From: Oceanicola sp. 22II-s10i | GTDB taxonomy: Bacteria > Pseudomonadota > Alphaproteobacteria > Rhodobacterales > Rhodobacteraceae | Direction: 5' to 3' | NCBI RefSeq assembly: GCF_002210105.1 | Contig: NZ_AQQU01000002.1 | Coordinates: 310,001 to 374,000 of the forward strand | DNA: 64,000 nucleotides | In this document: positions 56,777-64,000 of the stretch, in pieces | How positions within the stretch are numbered: the first letter of the stretch is position 1 | How the letters are laid out: the number at the start of each line of letters is the position of its first letter | Notes under the pieces: model-generated | Told to the model about the DNA's origin: nothing | What the model saw: the letters and a program-made list of their open reading frames with translations, nothing else | Databases searched by the model: none | Made by a program: the position numbers and the translations under genes

Positions 56777-57808
56777 TTATTCCTCCATCACGCCCTTGCG
56801 GCCCATGAGGCCACGCGGACGGGTCAGCAGAATGATGATCGCGACGAGGTAGATGATGATCTGGTCGATGCCGGGCAGCAGCGACTTGATCTCGTTCATC
56901 GAGGCGAAGCTTTCGAGAATACCGAGCAGGAAGCCCGCGGCGACGGCGCCGGGCAGCGAGCCCATGCCGCCGACGACCACCACCACGAAGGACAGCACGA
57001 GGAAGTCCATGCCCATGTGGTAGTTGGGCGAGTTGATCGGCGCGTACATGACGCCGGCCATGCCCGCGACGGCGGCGGCGATCCCGAACATGATGGTGAA
57101 GCGCTTGTCGATGTTGATCCCGAGAAGGCCCACCGTCTCGCGGTCCGCCATCCCGGCGCGGACGACCATGCCGAAGGTGGTGAACTGGAGGAAGGCGAAG
57201 ACCGCGCCGATCACGACCGCCGCGAAGGCGAAGTAGACGAGACGCCAGTAGGGATAGATGACCACGTTCGGATCAAACCCGATCAGCGCGCCGAAATCGA
57301 ACGACCCGGTCAGGGCTGCGGGCGCGGGCGTCGGCAGCGGGTTGGCACCGTAGTAGTGCTTGATCAGTTCCTGCAGGACAATGGCAAGGCCGAAGGTCAC
57401 GAGGATCTGGTCCGCATGCGGGCGCTTGTAGAAGTGCTTGATCAGCCCCCGCTCCATGATGAAGCCGACGGCGATCATGATCGGGATGGAGAACAGGATG
57501 GCGAGTGGCACCGCCCAGTCGATCAGCGTGGCGCCCAGGTCATGCCCGAACCAGTGTTCGAGGTAGGGCTCCTTGATCTTCAGCGGGTTGCCGAGGAAGT
57601 CCTTGCGGGTCGGATCGACGGTCTCATAGCTGATGTTGAACAGCTTGCTGAGCGTGACGGCACAGAACGCCCCGATCATGAAAAGCGCGCCGTGCGCGAA
57701 GTTCACGACACCGAGCGTGCCGAAGATGAGCGTCAGACCAAGGGCGATCAGCGCATAGGCCGAGCCCTTGTCGAGCCCGTTCAACAATTGGAGGATTATG
57801 GCGTCCAT
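56777..57808 (-). CDS. livH: LIV-type ABC transporter permease (LivH)
   Basis: The 343-aa inner-membrane permease has the N-terminal LLNGLDKGSAYALIALGLTLIFGTLGVVNFAHGALFMIGAF, the coupling loop GMVVRAGMADRETVGLLGINIDKRFTIMFGIAAAVAGMAGVMYAPI and LPGAVAAGFLLGILESFAS. A roughly 55-residue insertion after the second helix (SYETVDPTRKDFLGNPLKIKEPYLEHWFGHD) is longer than in short LivH proteins. A 10-bp hairpin lies between it and the upstream binding-protein gene. Confidence 0.92.
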   Translation of the reverse strand: MDAIILQLLNGLDKGSAYALIALGLTLIFGTLGVVNFAHGALFMIGAFCAVTLSKLFNISYETVDPTRKDFLGNPLKIKEPYLEHWFGHDLGATLIDWAVPLAILFSIPIMIAVGFIMERGLIKHFYKRPHADQILVTFGLAIVLQELIKHYYGANPLPTPAPAALTGSFDFGALIGFDPNVVIYPYWRLVYFAFAAVVIGAVFAFLQFTTFGMVVRAGMADRETVGLLGINIDKRFTIMFGIAAAVAGMAGVMYAPINSPNYHMGMDFLVLSFVVVVVGGMGSLPGAVAAGFLLGILESFASMNEIKSLLPGIDQIIIYLVAIIILLTRPRGLMGRKGVMEE

Positions 57809-57882
57809 GTCTCTCGATCCCGAAATGCATCGCGCGCGCCGATGGCGCCCGCGTCAGATGGCTGCGACAGGGGAATGTGAAG

Positions 57883-57908
57883 GGGAGGGCGCAGGGGCGC
57901 GCCCTCCC
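57883..57908 (-). terminator. Intercistronic hairpin between binding protein and livH
   Basis: GGGAGGGCGC / GCGCCCTCCC, perfect 10-bp stem with a 6-nt loop and no T-run, 10 bp after the binding-protein stop. Same place and type as the hairpin at 30089-30114 in the peptide transporter operon. Confidence 0.6.
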
Positions 57909-57918
57909 GGTCCGGTGC

Positions 57919-59274
57919 TTACGCGCCGGGGTTGCAGGAGCCCAGGGCGCCGCCTGCGAACATCGGATGGTCCGGCGCGTAGGTGACCTGGCCCACGGGC
58001 GTGACCTCGACGATCTCCACCAGGTGGAATTCGTCCTGCGGGTTCTCGGCGCCACGCACGACCAGCACGTCCTTGAAGCACTGGTGGTCTTCGGCGCGGT
58101 ACAGCGTCTTGCCGTTGCCCAGACCGTCGAACTCGTAGCCTTCCAGGGCCTCTGCAACAGCGCAGGGGTTGAACGACTTGGCGCGTTCCACGGCATCGGC
58201 GTAGAGCAGGGTCTGCGCGTAGCAGGTCTGCGCGGCCTGGCTCGGCGGGAAGCCGTACTTGGTGCCGAACGACTGCACGAAGGCCTTGGTGCCCTCATCC
58301 TCGAGTTTCCAGTCCCAGTTCTGGGAGCCGACGATGCCTGCGATGTTCTTGCCGGCACCTTTCGCCATCAGCTCGGAGTAGAGCGGGACGACGATCTCGA
58401 AGTTCTTGCCGTTCACCTGCTTTTCACGCAGGCCGAACTGCACGGCGTTGGTCAGGGAGTTGACCATGTTGCCGCCGTAATGGTTCAGGACCAGAACATC
58501 TGCGCCCGAGTTCAGGACCGGCGCGATGTAGGACGAGAAGTCGGTCTGCGCCAGCGGCGTCAGCACGTTGTTGATGGTCTTCCAGCCGATCGCCTCGGTC
58601 GCCGCCTGGATCGACTCCTGCTGGGTCCAGCCCCAGGTGTAGTCGGCGGTCAGGTGGTAGGCCGCACGGTCCTTGCCGTAGAGCTTTTCCAGCACCGGTG
58701 CCAGCGCGGCACCCGACATGTAGGCGTTGAAGAAGTGACGGAAGCCGTTCGCCTTCTTGTCCTTGCCGGTGGTGTCGTTGGAGTGGGTCAGACCCGCCAT
58801 GAAGATGACGCCGGCTTCCTGGCAGAGGCCCTGAACGGCCACGGCCACGCCCGAGGACGAGCCGCCGGAGATCATGATGGCGCCGTCTTTTTCGATCATC
58901 GACTTGGCCGATGCGCGGGCCGCGTCCGACTTGGTCTGCGTGTCGCCGGTGACGAACTCGACCTTCTTGCCCATGATCCCGTTGCCCTGCAGCGTCTTGG
59001 AGCTGAAGGTCGAGATCATGCCGCCGTCGCCTTCGCCGTTCAGGTGCTCGACGGCCAGCTGGAAGGCGCGCAGTTCGTCTGCACCTTCGTCAGCGTAGGG
59101 GCCGGTCTGCGGAACGTTGAAGCCGAGCGTGACCGACGAACCCTGCGGCGCGTTGGTGTAGCCCGAGTGCGCGGCAGCCCAGACGTTGCCGGTAAAGATG
59201 GTCGGCAGCGCAAGGCCGGCCCCGGCCCCGGCACCGGTCTTGAGCACGCCGCGGCGTGTGAATTTGTTGGACAT
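57919..59274 (-). CDS. LIV-type ABC transporter binding protein (twin-arginine-type signal)
   Basis: The 451-aa protein has an N-terminus MSNKFTRRGVLKTGAGAGAGLALPTIFTGNVWAAA, with an RR-x-V/L motif and AxA cleavage region typical of Tat export. The mature domain is periplasmic-binding type I: TLGFNVPQTGPYADEGADELRAFQLAVEHLNGEG, VEFVTGDTQTKSDAARASAKSMIEKDGAIMISGGSSSGVAVAVQGLCQEAGVIFMAG and a C-terminal segment with paired cysteines (CYAQTLL, NPCAVAEAL). GGGAGG precedes the ATG. First gene of the operon; the ligand is unknown and need not be an amino acid. It faces the XRE regulator across 217 bp. Confidence 0.9.
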   Translation of the reverse strand: MSNKFTRRGVLKTGAGAGAGLALPTIFTGNVWAAAHSGYTNAPQGSSVTLGFNVPQTGPYADEGADELRAFQLAVEHLNGEGDGGMISTFSSKTLQGNGIMGKKVEFVTGDTQTKSDAARASAKSMIEKDGAIMISGGSSSGVAVAVQGLCQEAGVIFMAGLTHSNDTTGKDKKANGFRHFFNAYMSGAALAPVLEKLYGKDRAAYHLTADYTWGWTQQESIQAATEAIGWKTINNVLTPLAQTDFSSYIAPVLNSGADVLVLNHYGGNMVNSLTNAVQFGLREKQVNGKNFEIVVPLYSELMAKGAGKNIAGIVGSQNWDWKLEDEGTKAFVQSFGTKYGFPPSQAAQTCYAQTLLYADAVERAKSFNPCAVAEALEGYEFDGLGNGKTLYRAEDHQCFKDVLVVRGAENPQDEFHLVEIVEVTPVGQVTYAPDHPMFAGGALGSCNPGA

Positions 59275-59389
59275 TGATATCCTCCCGTTACGGTGATCCC
59301 GGACGCATCTCCTCACGCAGCCCGGATCGCACGTTCGTGCAAAGGCACTATCGCGCAGGTCGTGAAAACCAATCAACAAATGCCTTAGG

Positions 59390-59444
59390 GTAAACAATTT
59401 TTTTGTAAACAACTGCACAATGCGAGTGTATACATCGTAAATAA
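59390..59444. promoter_or_regulatory. AT-rich regulatory segment with repeated GTAAACAA
   Basis: GTAAACAA occurs at 59390-59397 and 59405-59412 and GTAAATAA at 59437-59444, in an AT-rich patch in the 217-bp divergent region. It is a candidate binding site set for the adjacent XRE/DUF2083 regulator. A TATACA box begins at 59429. Confidence 0.5.
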
Positions 59445-59491
59445 CTTTTTCGTGCGCCGCAGAAAGGCGCTGAATCGCAAGGGATTTTCCG

Positions 59492-60817
59492 ATGCCGAGA
59501 TCCGCGTTGACAGGCAGCCGTATCCGCGAACGCCGCATGATCCGCGCGATGCGTCAGGCCGATCTGGCGCGCAAGGCGGGTATCTCGGCCTCCTACCTCA
59601 ACCTGATCGAACACAACCGCCGCAGAATCGGCGGCAAGCTGCTGCTCGACATCGCCGCCGCGCTGGAGGTGGAGCCGTCGCTGCTGACCGAAGGCGCCGA
59701 GGCTGCGCTGATCGCGACCCTGCGCGAAGCCGCCGCCGACCGGCCCGCCAGCGGCGCGGAACTGGACGGGGTGGAGGAACTGGCGGGCCGCTTTCCGGGA
59801 TGGGCCGCGCTGGCCGCCGACCAGCACCGCACCATCGCCGGGCTGGAACAGACGGTCGAGGCGCTGACCGACCGGCTGACCCACGACCCGCACCTGGCCG
59901 CCTCGCTGCACGAGGTCCTGTCGACCGTCACGGCCATCCATTCCACCGCCTCGATCCTCGTCGACACAAAGGGGCTGGAACCGGAATGGCGCGACCGCTT
60001 TCACCGCAACATCAACGAGGACGCCCAGCGACTGGCCGAGGGGGCGCAGCGGCTGGTGGCGGAGCTCGATGCCGGGCAGCGCAAGGACACCACGCTCAAT
60101 GCCCCGCAGGACGAGGTGGAGGCGTTCCTGTCCGCGCGCGGGTTCCACATTCCGGAACTGGAGCGTGGCGGCGAGGCGACGGTGGACGAGATGCTGGACC
60201 GCGCCGTGAAGGGGCGGGACCTGACCTCGGCCTCGGCCCAGTCGATGGCGCGGGTGATCCTGCAGCGTTATGCCGAGGATGCGGCGCAACTGCCCGTTCA
60301 GGCGGTCGCCACCGCTGCGGCGGCGATGGAGCGGCTGGACCCCGCGGCGCTGGCCGGCCGTTTCGGTGTCGGCACCGGGCGCATGATGCGCCGCCTTGCG
60401 ACGCTGCCCGACGCGCTGACCGCGCCCATGGGCGGGCCCTTCGGCCTCGTGATCTGCGATGTCTCGGGCACGCTGACCTTCCGCCGCCCGCTGCCGTCCT
60501 TCCCGCTGCCCCGCTTCGGCGCGGCCTGTCCCTACTGGCCCCTGTTCCAGGCACTGACCCGGCCCATCGTCCCGATCCGCCAGCGCCTGCGCCTTGCCGG
60601 CCGGTCCGAGGGCCGCTTCATCGCCCATGCGGTGGCCGAGCCGCTCGGGCCACTGTCGGCGGGGGTGGAGCCGCTGTTCGAAGCGCATATGCTGATCCTG
60701 CCGGACCCGGTCGAAACGCCCGAGGGCGCACGGCGGGTCGGCGTGACCTGCCGGATCTGTCCGCTGGACGGCTGCCGGGGTCGGCGCGAGCCGTCGATCA
60801 CGGCCGAGGGGGCGTAG
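59492..60817 (+). CDS. XRE-type short-chain fatty acyl regulator with DUF2083 domain
   Basis: The 441-aa protein has an N-terminal XRE HTH at about residues 10-65 (IRERRMIRAMRQADLARKAGISASYLNLIEHNRRRIGGKLLLDIAAAL). A middle helical part follows, then a C-terminal domain with conserved cysteines (RFGAACPYWPLFQALTRPIVP, VTCRICPLDGCRGRR). This is the ScfR/RamB/PrpC-regulator architecture, which senses acyl-CoA or related signals and controls acetate, propionate or methylcitrate genes. The position next to the LIV-type transporter and near acs fits that role. An acs-adjacent dyad and an AT-rich repeat region are candidate sites. Confidence 0.87.
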   Translation: MPRSALTGSRIRERRMIRAMRQADLARKAGISASYLNLIEHNRRRIGGKLLLDIAAALEVEPSLLTEGAEAALIATLREAAADRPASGAELDGVEELAGRFPGWAALAADQHRTIAGLEQTVEALTDRLTHDPHLAASLHEVLSTVTAIHSTASILVDTKGLEPEWRDRFHRNINEDAQRLAEGAQRLVAELDAGQRKDTTLNAPQDEVEAFLSARGFHIPELERGGEATVDEMLDRAVKGRDLTSASAQSMARVILQRYAEDAAQLPVQAVATAAAAMERLDPAALAGRFGVGTGRMMRRLATLPDALTAPMGGPFGLVICDVSGTLTFRRPLPSFPLPRFGAACPYWPLFQALTRPIVPIRQRLRLAGRSEGRFIAHAVAEPLGPLSAGVEPLFEAHMLILPDPVETPEGARRVGVTCRICPLDGCRGRREPSITAEGA

Positions 60818-60930
60818 GTCGAATGTTTTCCCGCAATGCGGAATTCCGTTTTTGACAGTGACGATTGTGTGATGGATAACAAAATTACCAATAGGCGTTC
60901 TGCGCCGCTCGGATGGGAGGGGAGGACCGG

Positions 60931-61299
60931 ATGAGCAAGACCGTTCTGGTGATCGAGGACGAGCCGAACATAATCGAAGCCATCGGGTTCATCCTGTCTC
61001 GGGACGGCTGGCGCGTCGCGGTGCATTCCAACGGGGTCGATGCCGTGGAAACCGTCCGCCGCCGTGCACCGGACCTCGTGATCCTCGACGTGATGCTGCC
61101 GGGACGCTCCGGCTATGACATCCTGCGCGACCTGCGCGCCGAAAGCGGCACAGCCGACCTGCCGATCCTGCTGCTGACCGCGCGCGGCCAGTCCCGCGAC
61201 CGCGAGATGGCCGAGGCCTCGGGCGCATCCCGTTTCATGACCAAGCCCTTCTCCAACGCCGAGGTGCTGGAGGCGGTGCGCGACCTCGCGGGGGGGTGA
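60931..61299 (+). CDS. Receiver-only response regulator
   Basis: The 122-aa CheY-like protein has acidic residues D10 and E11 (VIEDEPN), phosphoacceptor D53 (VILDVMLPGRSGYDIL), T83 (LLLTARG) and K105 (FMTKPFSNAEVL). The chain ends right after the receiver, so there is no DNA-binding or enzymatic output. GGGAGGGGAGG gives a strong ribosome site. It starts a compact operon with a small membrane protein (4 bp later) and the symporter-kinase, which is its likely phosphate donor. Confidence 0.93.
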   Translation: MSKTVLVIEDEPNIIEAIGFILSRDGWRVAVHSNGVDAVETVRRRAPDLVILDVMLPGRSGYDILRDLRAESGTADLPILLLTARGQSRDREMAEASGASRFMTKPFSNAEVLEAVRDLAGG

Positions 61300-61303
61300 G
61301 CCG

Positions 61304-61594
61304 ATGCCGGACGCGCCGGGACCGCTGTTCTACGAACGCCGGACCTACCGCCGGCGCCGTCTGGCCGACCTCAGCCGCCTGCTGCCTGTCGCGGGGCTGA
61401 TCCTGATGCTCGTCCCGCTGTTCTGGGGGGACAGCAGCGGCAGCACGGTGCCGATGTCGCTCGCGATCCTCTATATCTTCGGCCTGTGGTTCGCGCTGGT
61501 GATCGCCGGGGCGCTGCTGTCGCTGAACCGGCCCGAGGAGCTGATCGACCCGCAGGCCCCACGCAGCCCGCTGCCCGGTGAGGAGCGGCGCTGA
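61304..61594 (+). CDS. Small two-helix membrane protein, symporter-associated
   Basis: The 96-aa protein has a basic N-terminus (YERRTYRRRRLADLSRLL) followed by two membrane helices at about 27-42 (VAGLILMLVPLFWG) and 48-73 (TVPMSLAILYIFGLWFALVIAGALLSL) and a charged tail. Its place between the receiver and the sodium/solute-symporter-type kinase, with an overlapping stop/start (TGATG), parallels the DUF485/DUF4212 small subunits encoded before acetate-type symporters. I cannot confirm membership of those families by eye. Confidence 0.72.
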   Translation: MPDAPGPLFYERRTYRRRRLADLSRLLPVAGLILMLVPLFWGDSSGSTVPMSLAILYIFGLWFALVIAGALLSLNRPEELIDPQAPRSPLPGEERR

Positions 61595-64000
61595 TGGCCT
61601 CGCTCAACGTCCTGATCGCCGTCTGCCTGAGCTACGTGGCCGTGCTCTTCACCGTGGCCTTCATGGCCGAGCGGGTGGCGATGCGCGGACAGGCGCACTG
61701 GCTGCGCTCGCCGCTGGTCTACACGCTGTCGCTGTCGATCTACTGCACGGCGTGGACCTTCTATGGGGCGGTCGGTTACGCGGCGCGGTCGGGGCTGGAA
61801 TACCTGACGATCTACATCGGTCCCAGCCTCGTGATGATCGGCTGGCTGTGGCTGGTGCGCAAGATGGTGCGGATCGGGCGCAGCCAGCGCATCACATCGA
61901 TCGCCGACCTGATCTCGTCCCGCTACGGCAAGTCCAACGCGCTGGGCGTCTGCGTGACGCTGTTGGCGGTGATCGGCACGACGCCCTACATCGCGCTGCA
62001 GCTGCAGTCGGTGGTGGAGAGCTTTTCGATCTTCGCCGCCGAACCGGGTTTCCGCCCCCGGCCCGAGGAGAACGTGTCGACCGCGCTCTGGGTCGCGGCG
62101 GGGCTGGCGTTCTTCACCGTGCTGTTCGGCACCCGCAACCTCGACGTCAACGAGCGGCACCACGGCGTCGTCATGGCCATCGCGGTCGAGGCGGTGGTCA
62201 AGCTGATCGCCCTTCTGGCCGTCGGCATATTCGTCGTCTGGGGCGTCGGCGGCGGGCTGGCCGCGACGATGGAGCGGATCGACGCCTCGTCGCTCGGCTA
62301 CTGGCACACGGACGGCAGCCGGTGGGGCGGGCTGATCTTCCTCTCCGCCGCCGCCTTCCTCTGCCTGCCGCGCATGTTCCAGGTGCTGGTGGTCGAGAAC
62401 GACATGGAGGCGCATCTGCGCACCGCGTCCTGGGCCTTTCCGGCCTACCTGATGCTGATGTCGCTGTTCGTGGTGCCGATCGCGGTCGTGGGGCTGGACC
62501 TGATGCCCGCGGGATCGAACCCGGACCTCTTCGTGCTGACCGTCCCGCTCAGCCAGGGCCGGGACGGGCTGGCGATGCTGTCCTTCCTCGGCGGTTTCTC
62601 CTCGGCCACCTCGATGGTGATCGTCGCCTCGATCGCGCTGTCGACGATGGTGTCGAACCATATCGTCATGCCGATCTGGCTGCGCCTTACCGGCGACGGC
62701 GCGTCGATCTCGGGCGATGTGCGGCACGTCGTCATGCTGGCGCGGCGGGTCTCCATCGTGGGGGTGGTCCTGTTGGGCTATGTCTATTACCGCATCTCGG
62801 GCGGCGGCACGGCGCTGGCGGCAATCGGCCTGATCTCGTTCTCGGGCGTGGCGCAGTTCCTGCCGGTGCTGGTCGGCGGGATCCTCTGGCGCGGCGCGAC
62901 CCGGATCGGGGCCTTCGCCGGGCTCGGCGTCGGGGCGGTGATGTGGTTCTGGTGCCTGTTCCTGCCGAGCTTCGGCGCCGATGTGATCCTGAGCGCGGGC
63001 GTGCTGGCCGAGGGACCCTTCGGGGTCTCGTGGCTGCGCCCGCACGGTCTGTTCGGGCTCGACGGGGTGGACCCGCTGGTCCACGGGGTCTTCTGGTCGA
63101 TGCTGTTCAACGCGGGCGCGTTCTTCGTCGTGTCGATCTTCACCTTCCCCTCGCCGATGGAACGGCTGCAGGGCGCGCAGTTCGTCAACGTCTTCAACCA
63201 TTCCCGCGCGCCGCAGGGCTGGCAGGGCGGGCGCGCGCAGGCCGAGGACCTGATGATCATGGCGCAGCGCATCCTTGGCCCCTCCGATGCGCAGGCGCTG
63301 TTCCACGACGAGGCGCGGCGGCAGGGGCTGGCGGGCTATCTGCCCGATCCGACCGCGGATTTCCTGCAGCGGCTGGAGCGGGAACTGGCCGGGTCGGTGG
63401 GCGCTGCGACGGCCCATGCCATGGTGGGACAGATCGTCGGCGGCACCGGCGTGTCGGTGCAGGAGCTGATGGCGGTGGCCGACGAAAGCGCCCAGATGAT
63501 GGAATATTCCAGCCAGCTGGAAGCCAAGTCCGAGGAACTGACCCGCACCGCACGCCAGTTGCGCGAGGTGAACGAGAAGCTGACCCAGATCTCGGTGCAG
63601 AAGGACGCCTTCCTGTCCCAGATCAGCCACGAGCTGCGCACGCCCATGACCTCGGTCCGGGCGTTTTCCGAGATCCTGCGCGACACCGACGGCCTGACGC
63701 CGGAGGAGCGCGGGCGCTATGCCTCGATCATCCACGACGAGGCGATCCGCCTGACGCGCCTGCTGGACGACCTGCTGGACCTCAGCGTGCTGGAGAACGG
63801 GCAGGTCAGCCTGAACTTCCGCCGCGGGACGCTTGAAGAGGCGCTGAGCCACGCGGTCTCGGCCGGACGGCAGGGCGACCGGCTGGCGATCCGCCGCGAC
63901 AGGGGCGACGAACTGGTCGAGATCGAGACCGACATGGACCGCCTGTCGCAGGTCTTTATCAACCTGATCGCCAATGCCCAGAAATACTGCGACGCCGAGG
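61594..64000 (+). CDS. Sodium/solute symporter-type sensor histidine kinase (CrbS-like), 3' end outside window
   Basis: At least 802 codons, truncated by the window edge. Residues 1-~490 are a solute:sodium symporter with some 12-13 helices (LSLSIYCTAWTFYGAVGYAARSGLEYLTIYIGPSLVMIGW, SRYGKSNALGVCVTLLAVIGTTPYIALQLQSV, FLGGFSSATSMVIVASIALSTMVSNH). A cytoplasmic linker and coiled segment (LEAKSEELTRTARQLREVNEKL) lead to a HisKA domain with phosphoacceptor H679 in SQISHELRTPMTSVRAFSEIL, and the start of the ATPase domain (RLSQVFINLIANAQKYCD). This is the CrbS-type transporter-kinase. The start is ATG at 61594, sharing a base with the preceding stop. Confidence 0.93.
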   Translation, partial: MASLNVLIAVCLSYVAVLFTVAFMAERVAMRGQAHWLRSPLVYTLSLSIYCTAWTFYGAVGYAARSGLEYLTIYIGPSLVMIGWLWLVRKMVRIGRSQRITSIADLISSRYGKSNALGVCVTLLAVIGTTPYIALQLQSVVESFSIFAAEPGFRPRPEENVSTALWVAAGLAFFTVLFGTRNLDVNERHHGVVMAIAVEAVVKLIALLAVGIFVVWGVGGGLAATMERIDASSLGYWHTDGSRWGGLIFLSAAAFLCLPRMFQVLVVENDMEAHLRTASWAFPAYLMLMSLFVVPIAVVGLDLMPAGSNPDLFVLTVPLSQGRDGLAMLSFLGGFSSATSMVIVASIALSTMVSNHIVMPIWLRLTGDGASISGDVRHVVMLARRVSIVGVVLLGYVYYRISGGGTALAAIGLISFSGVAQFLPVLVGGILWRGATRIGAFAGLGVGAVMWFWCLFLPSFGADVILSAGVLAEGPFGVSWLRPHGLFGLDGVDPLVHGVFWSMLFNAGAFFVVSIFTFPSPMERLQGAQFVNVFNHSRAPQGWQGGRAQAEDLMIMAQRILGPSDAQALFHDEARRQGLAGYLPDPTADFLQRLERELAGSVGAATAHAMVGQIVGGTGVSVQELMAVADESAQMMEYSSQLEAKSEELTRTARQLREVNEKLTQISVQKDAFLSQISHELRTPMTSVRAFSEILRDTDGLTPEERGRYASIIHDEAIRLTRLLDDLLDLSVLENGQVSLNFRRGTLEEALSHAVSAGRQGDRLAIRRDRGDELVEIETDMDRLSQVFINLIANAQKYCDAE

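Noticed and set aside
59401-59412. TTGTAAACAA read as a full palindromic operator
   Set aside because: Its reverse complement is TTGTTTACAA, so the two halves do not match; I report it only as a direct repeat of GTAAACAA.
61578-63836. A 752-codon plus-strand frame overlapping the sensor kinase
   Set aside because: The correct frame starts at 61594 and gives a symporter plus HisKA protein; the alternative is an arginine/alanine-rich shadow. The true frame is open to the window edge.

Overview
The window is a GC-rich, gene-dense chromosomal segment of an alphaproteobacterium, most likely a marine-type member of the Rhodobacterales (Roseobacter group). This rests on several things read directly: an A1-type cytochrome oxidase subunit I (ctaD) close to a cytochrome c2 gene of the Rhodobacter/Paracoccus type, an NDUFA12-like complex I gene next to mlaD, a DUF2155 gene and aat, an accBC pair, paired Lrp-type regulators divergent from ilvC, and an XRE/DUF2083 short-chain-acyl regulator beside acs. 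Most of the window is ordinary core genome. No CRISPR array, prophage or intact insertion sequence is visible.

Layout. 0-5 kb: 3' end of pyruvate phosphate dikinase, a SleB-type hydrolase, and the overlapping folB-folP-glmM cluster. 5-15 kb: hemerythrin-like protein, ilvC with two divergent Lrp/AsnC regulators, a UbiH-type hydroxylase, a pyrimidine-nucleotidase-like HAD enzyme, a GntR regulator, a large membrane glycosyltransferase, carA and yqeY. 15-21 kb: cytochrome c2, a leftward block (methyltransferase, DUF2945, topoisomerase IB), ctaD behind a perfect FNR-type box, two small membrane proteins and lipB. 21-26 kb: a peptidoglycan-binding-domain protein, tRNA-Leu(GAG), an IS3-family transposase remnant and an SdsA-type alkyl sulfatase. 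26-34 kb: an oligopeptide/nickel-type ABC transporter operon with two paralogous binding proteins. 34-43.5 kb: a catabolic region (flavin oxidoreductase, two SDRs, TesB, alpha/beta hydrolase, Baeyer-Villiger monooxygenase, tandem-domain TetR). 43.5-51.8 kb: housekeeping (clpP, clpX, ridA, NDUFA12, mlaD, DUF2155, aat, accC, accB). 51.9-64 kb: acs, a LIV-type ABC transporter, an acyl-metabolism regulator, a receiver-only response regulator, a small membrane protein and a sodium/solute-symporter-type sensor kinase that runs off the end.

How parts work together. The last 12 kb look like one physiological unit for sensing, importing and activating a small carboxylate: import (LIV-type), activation to acyl-CoA (Acs), transcriptional control (XRE/DUF2083) and a CrbS-like transporter-kinase. 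The 38-43 kb genes contain the enzyme classes of a ketone-to-ester-to-alcohol pathway under a TetR regulator.

The most unusual signal is non-coding. Four copies, at three loci, of an element made of a conserved head (GCTTC[T/A]TCTGG[T/C]C then an A-rich box) followed by a perfect hairpin whose stem sequence differs in each copy. Each begins 4-18 nt after a stop codon and is oriented with that gene. Two copies face each other at 34.0 kb in a 173-bp composite with a perfect 35-bp outer inverted repeat and two inner hairpins. All functional statements are from reading sequence alone; no searches were run.
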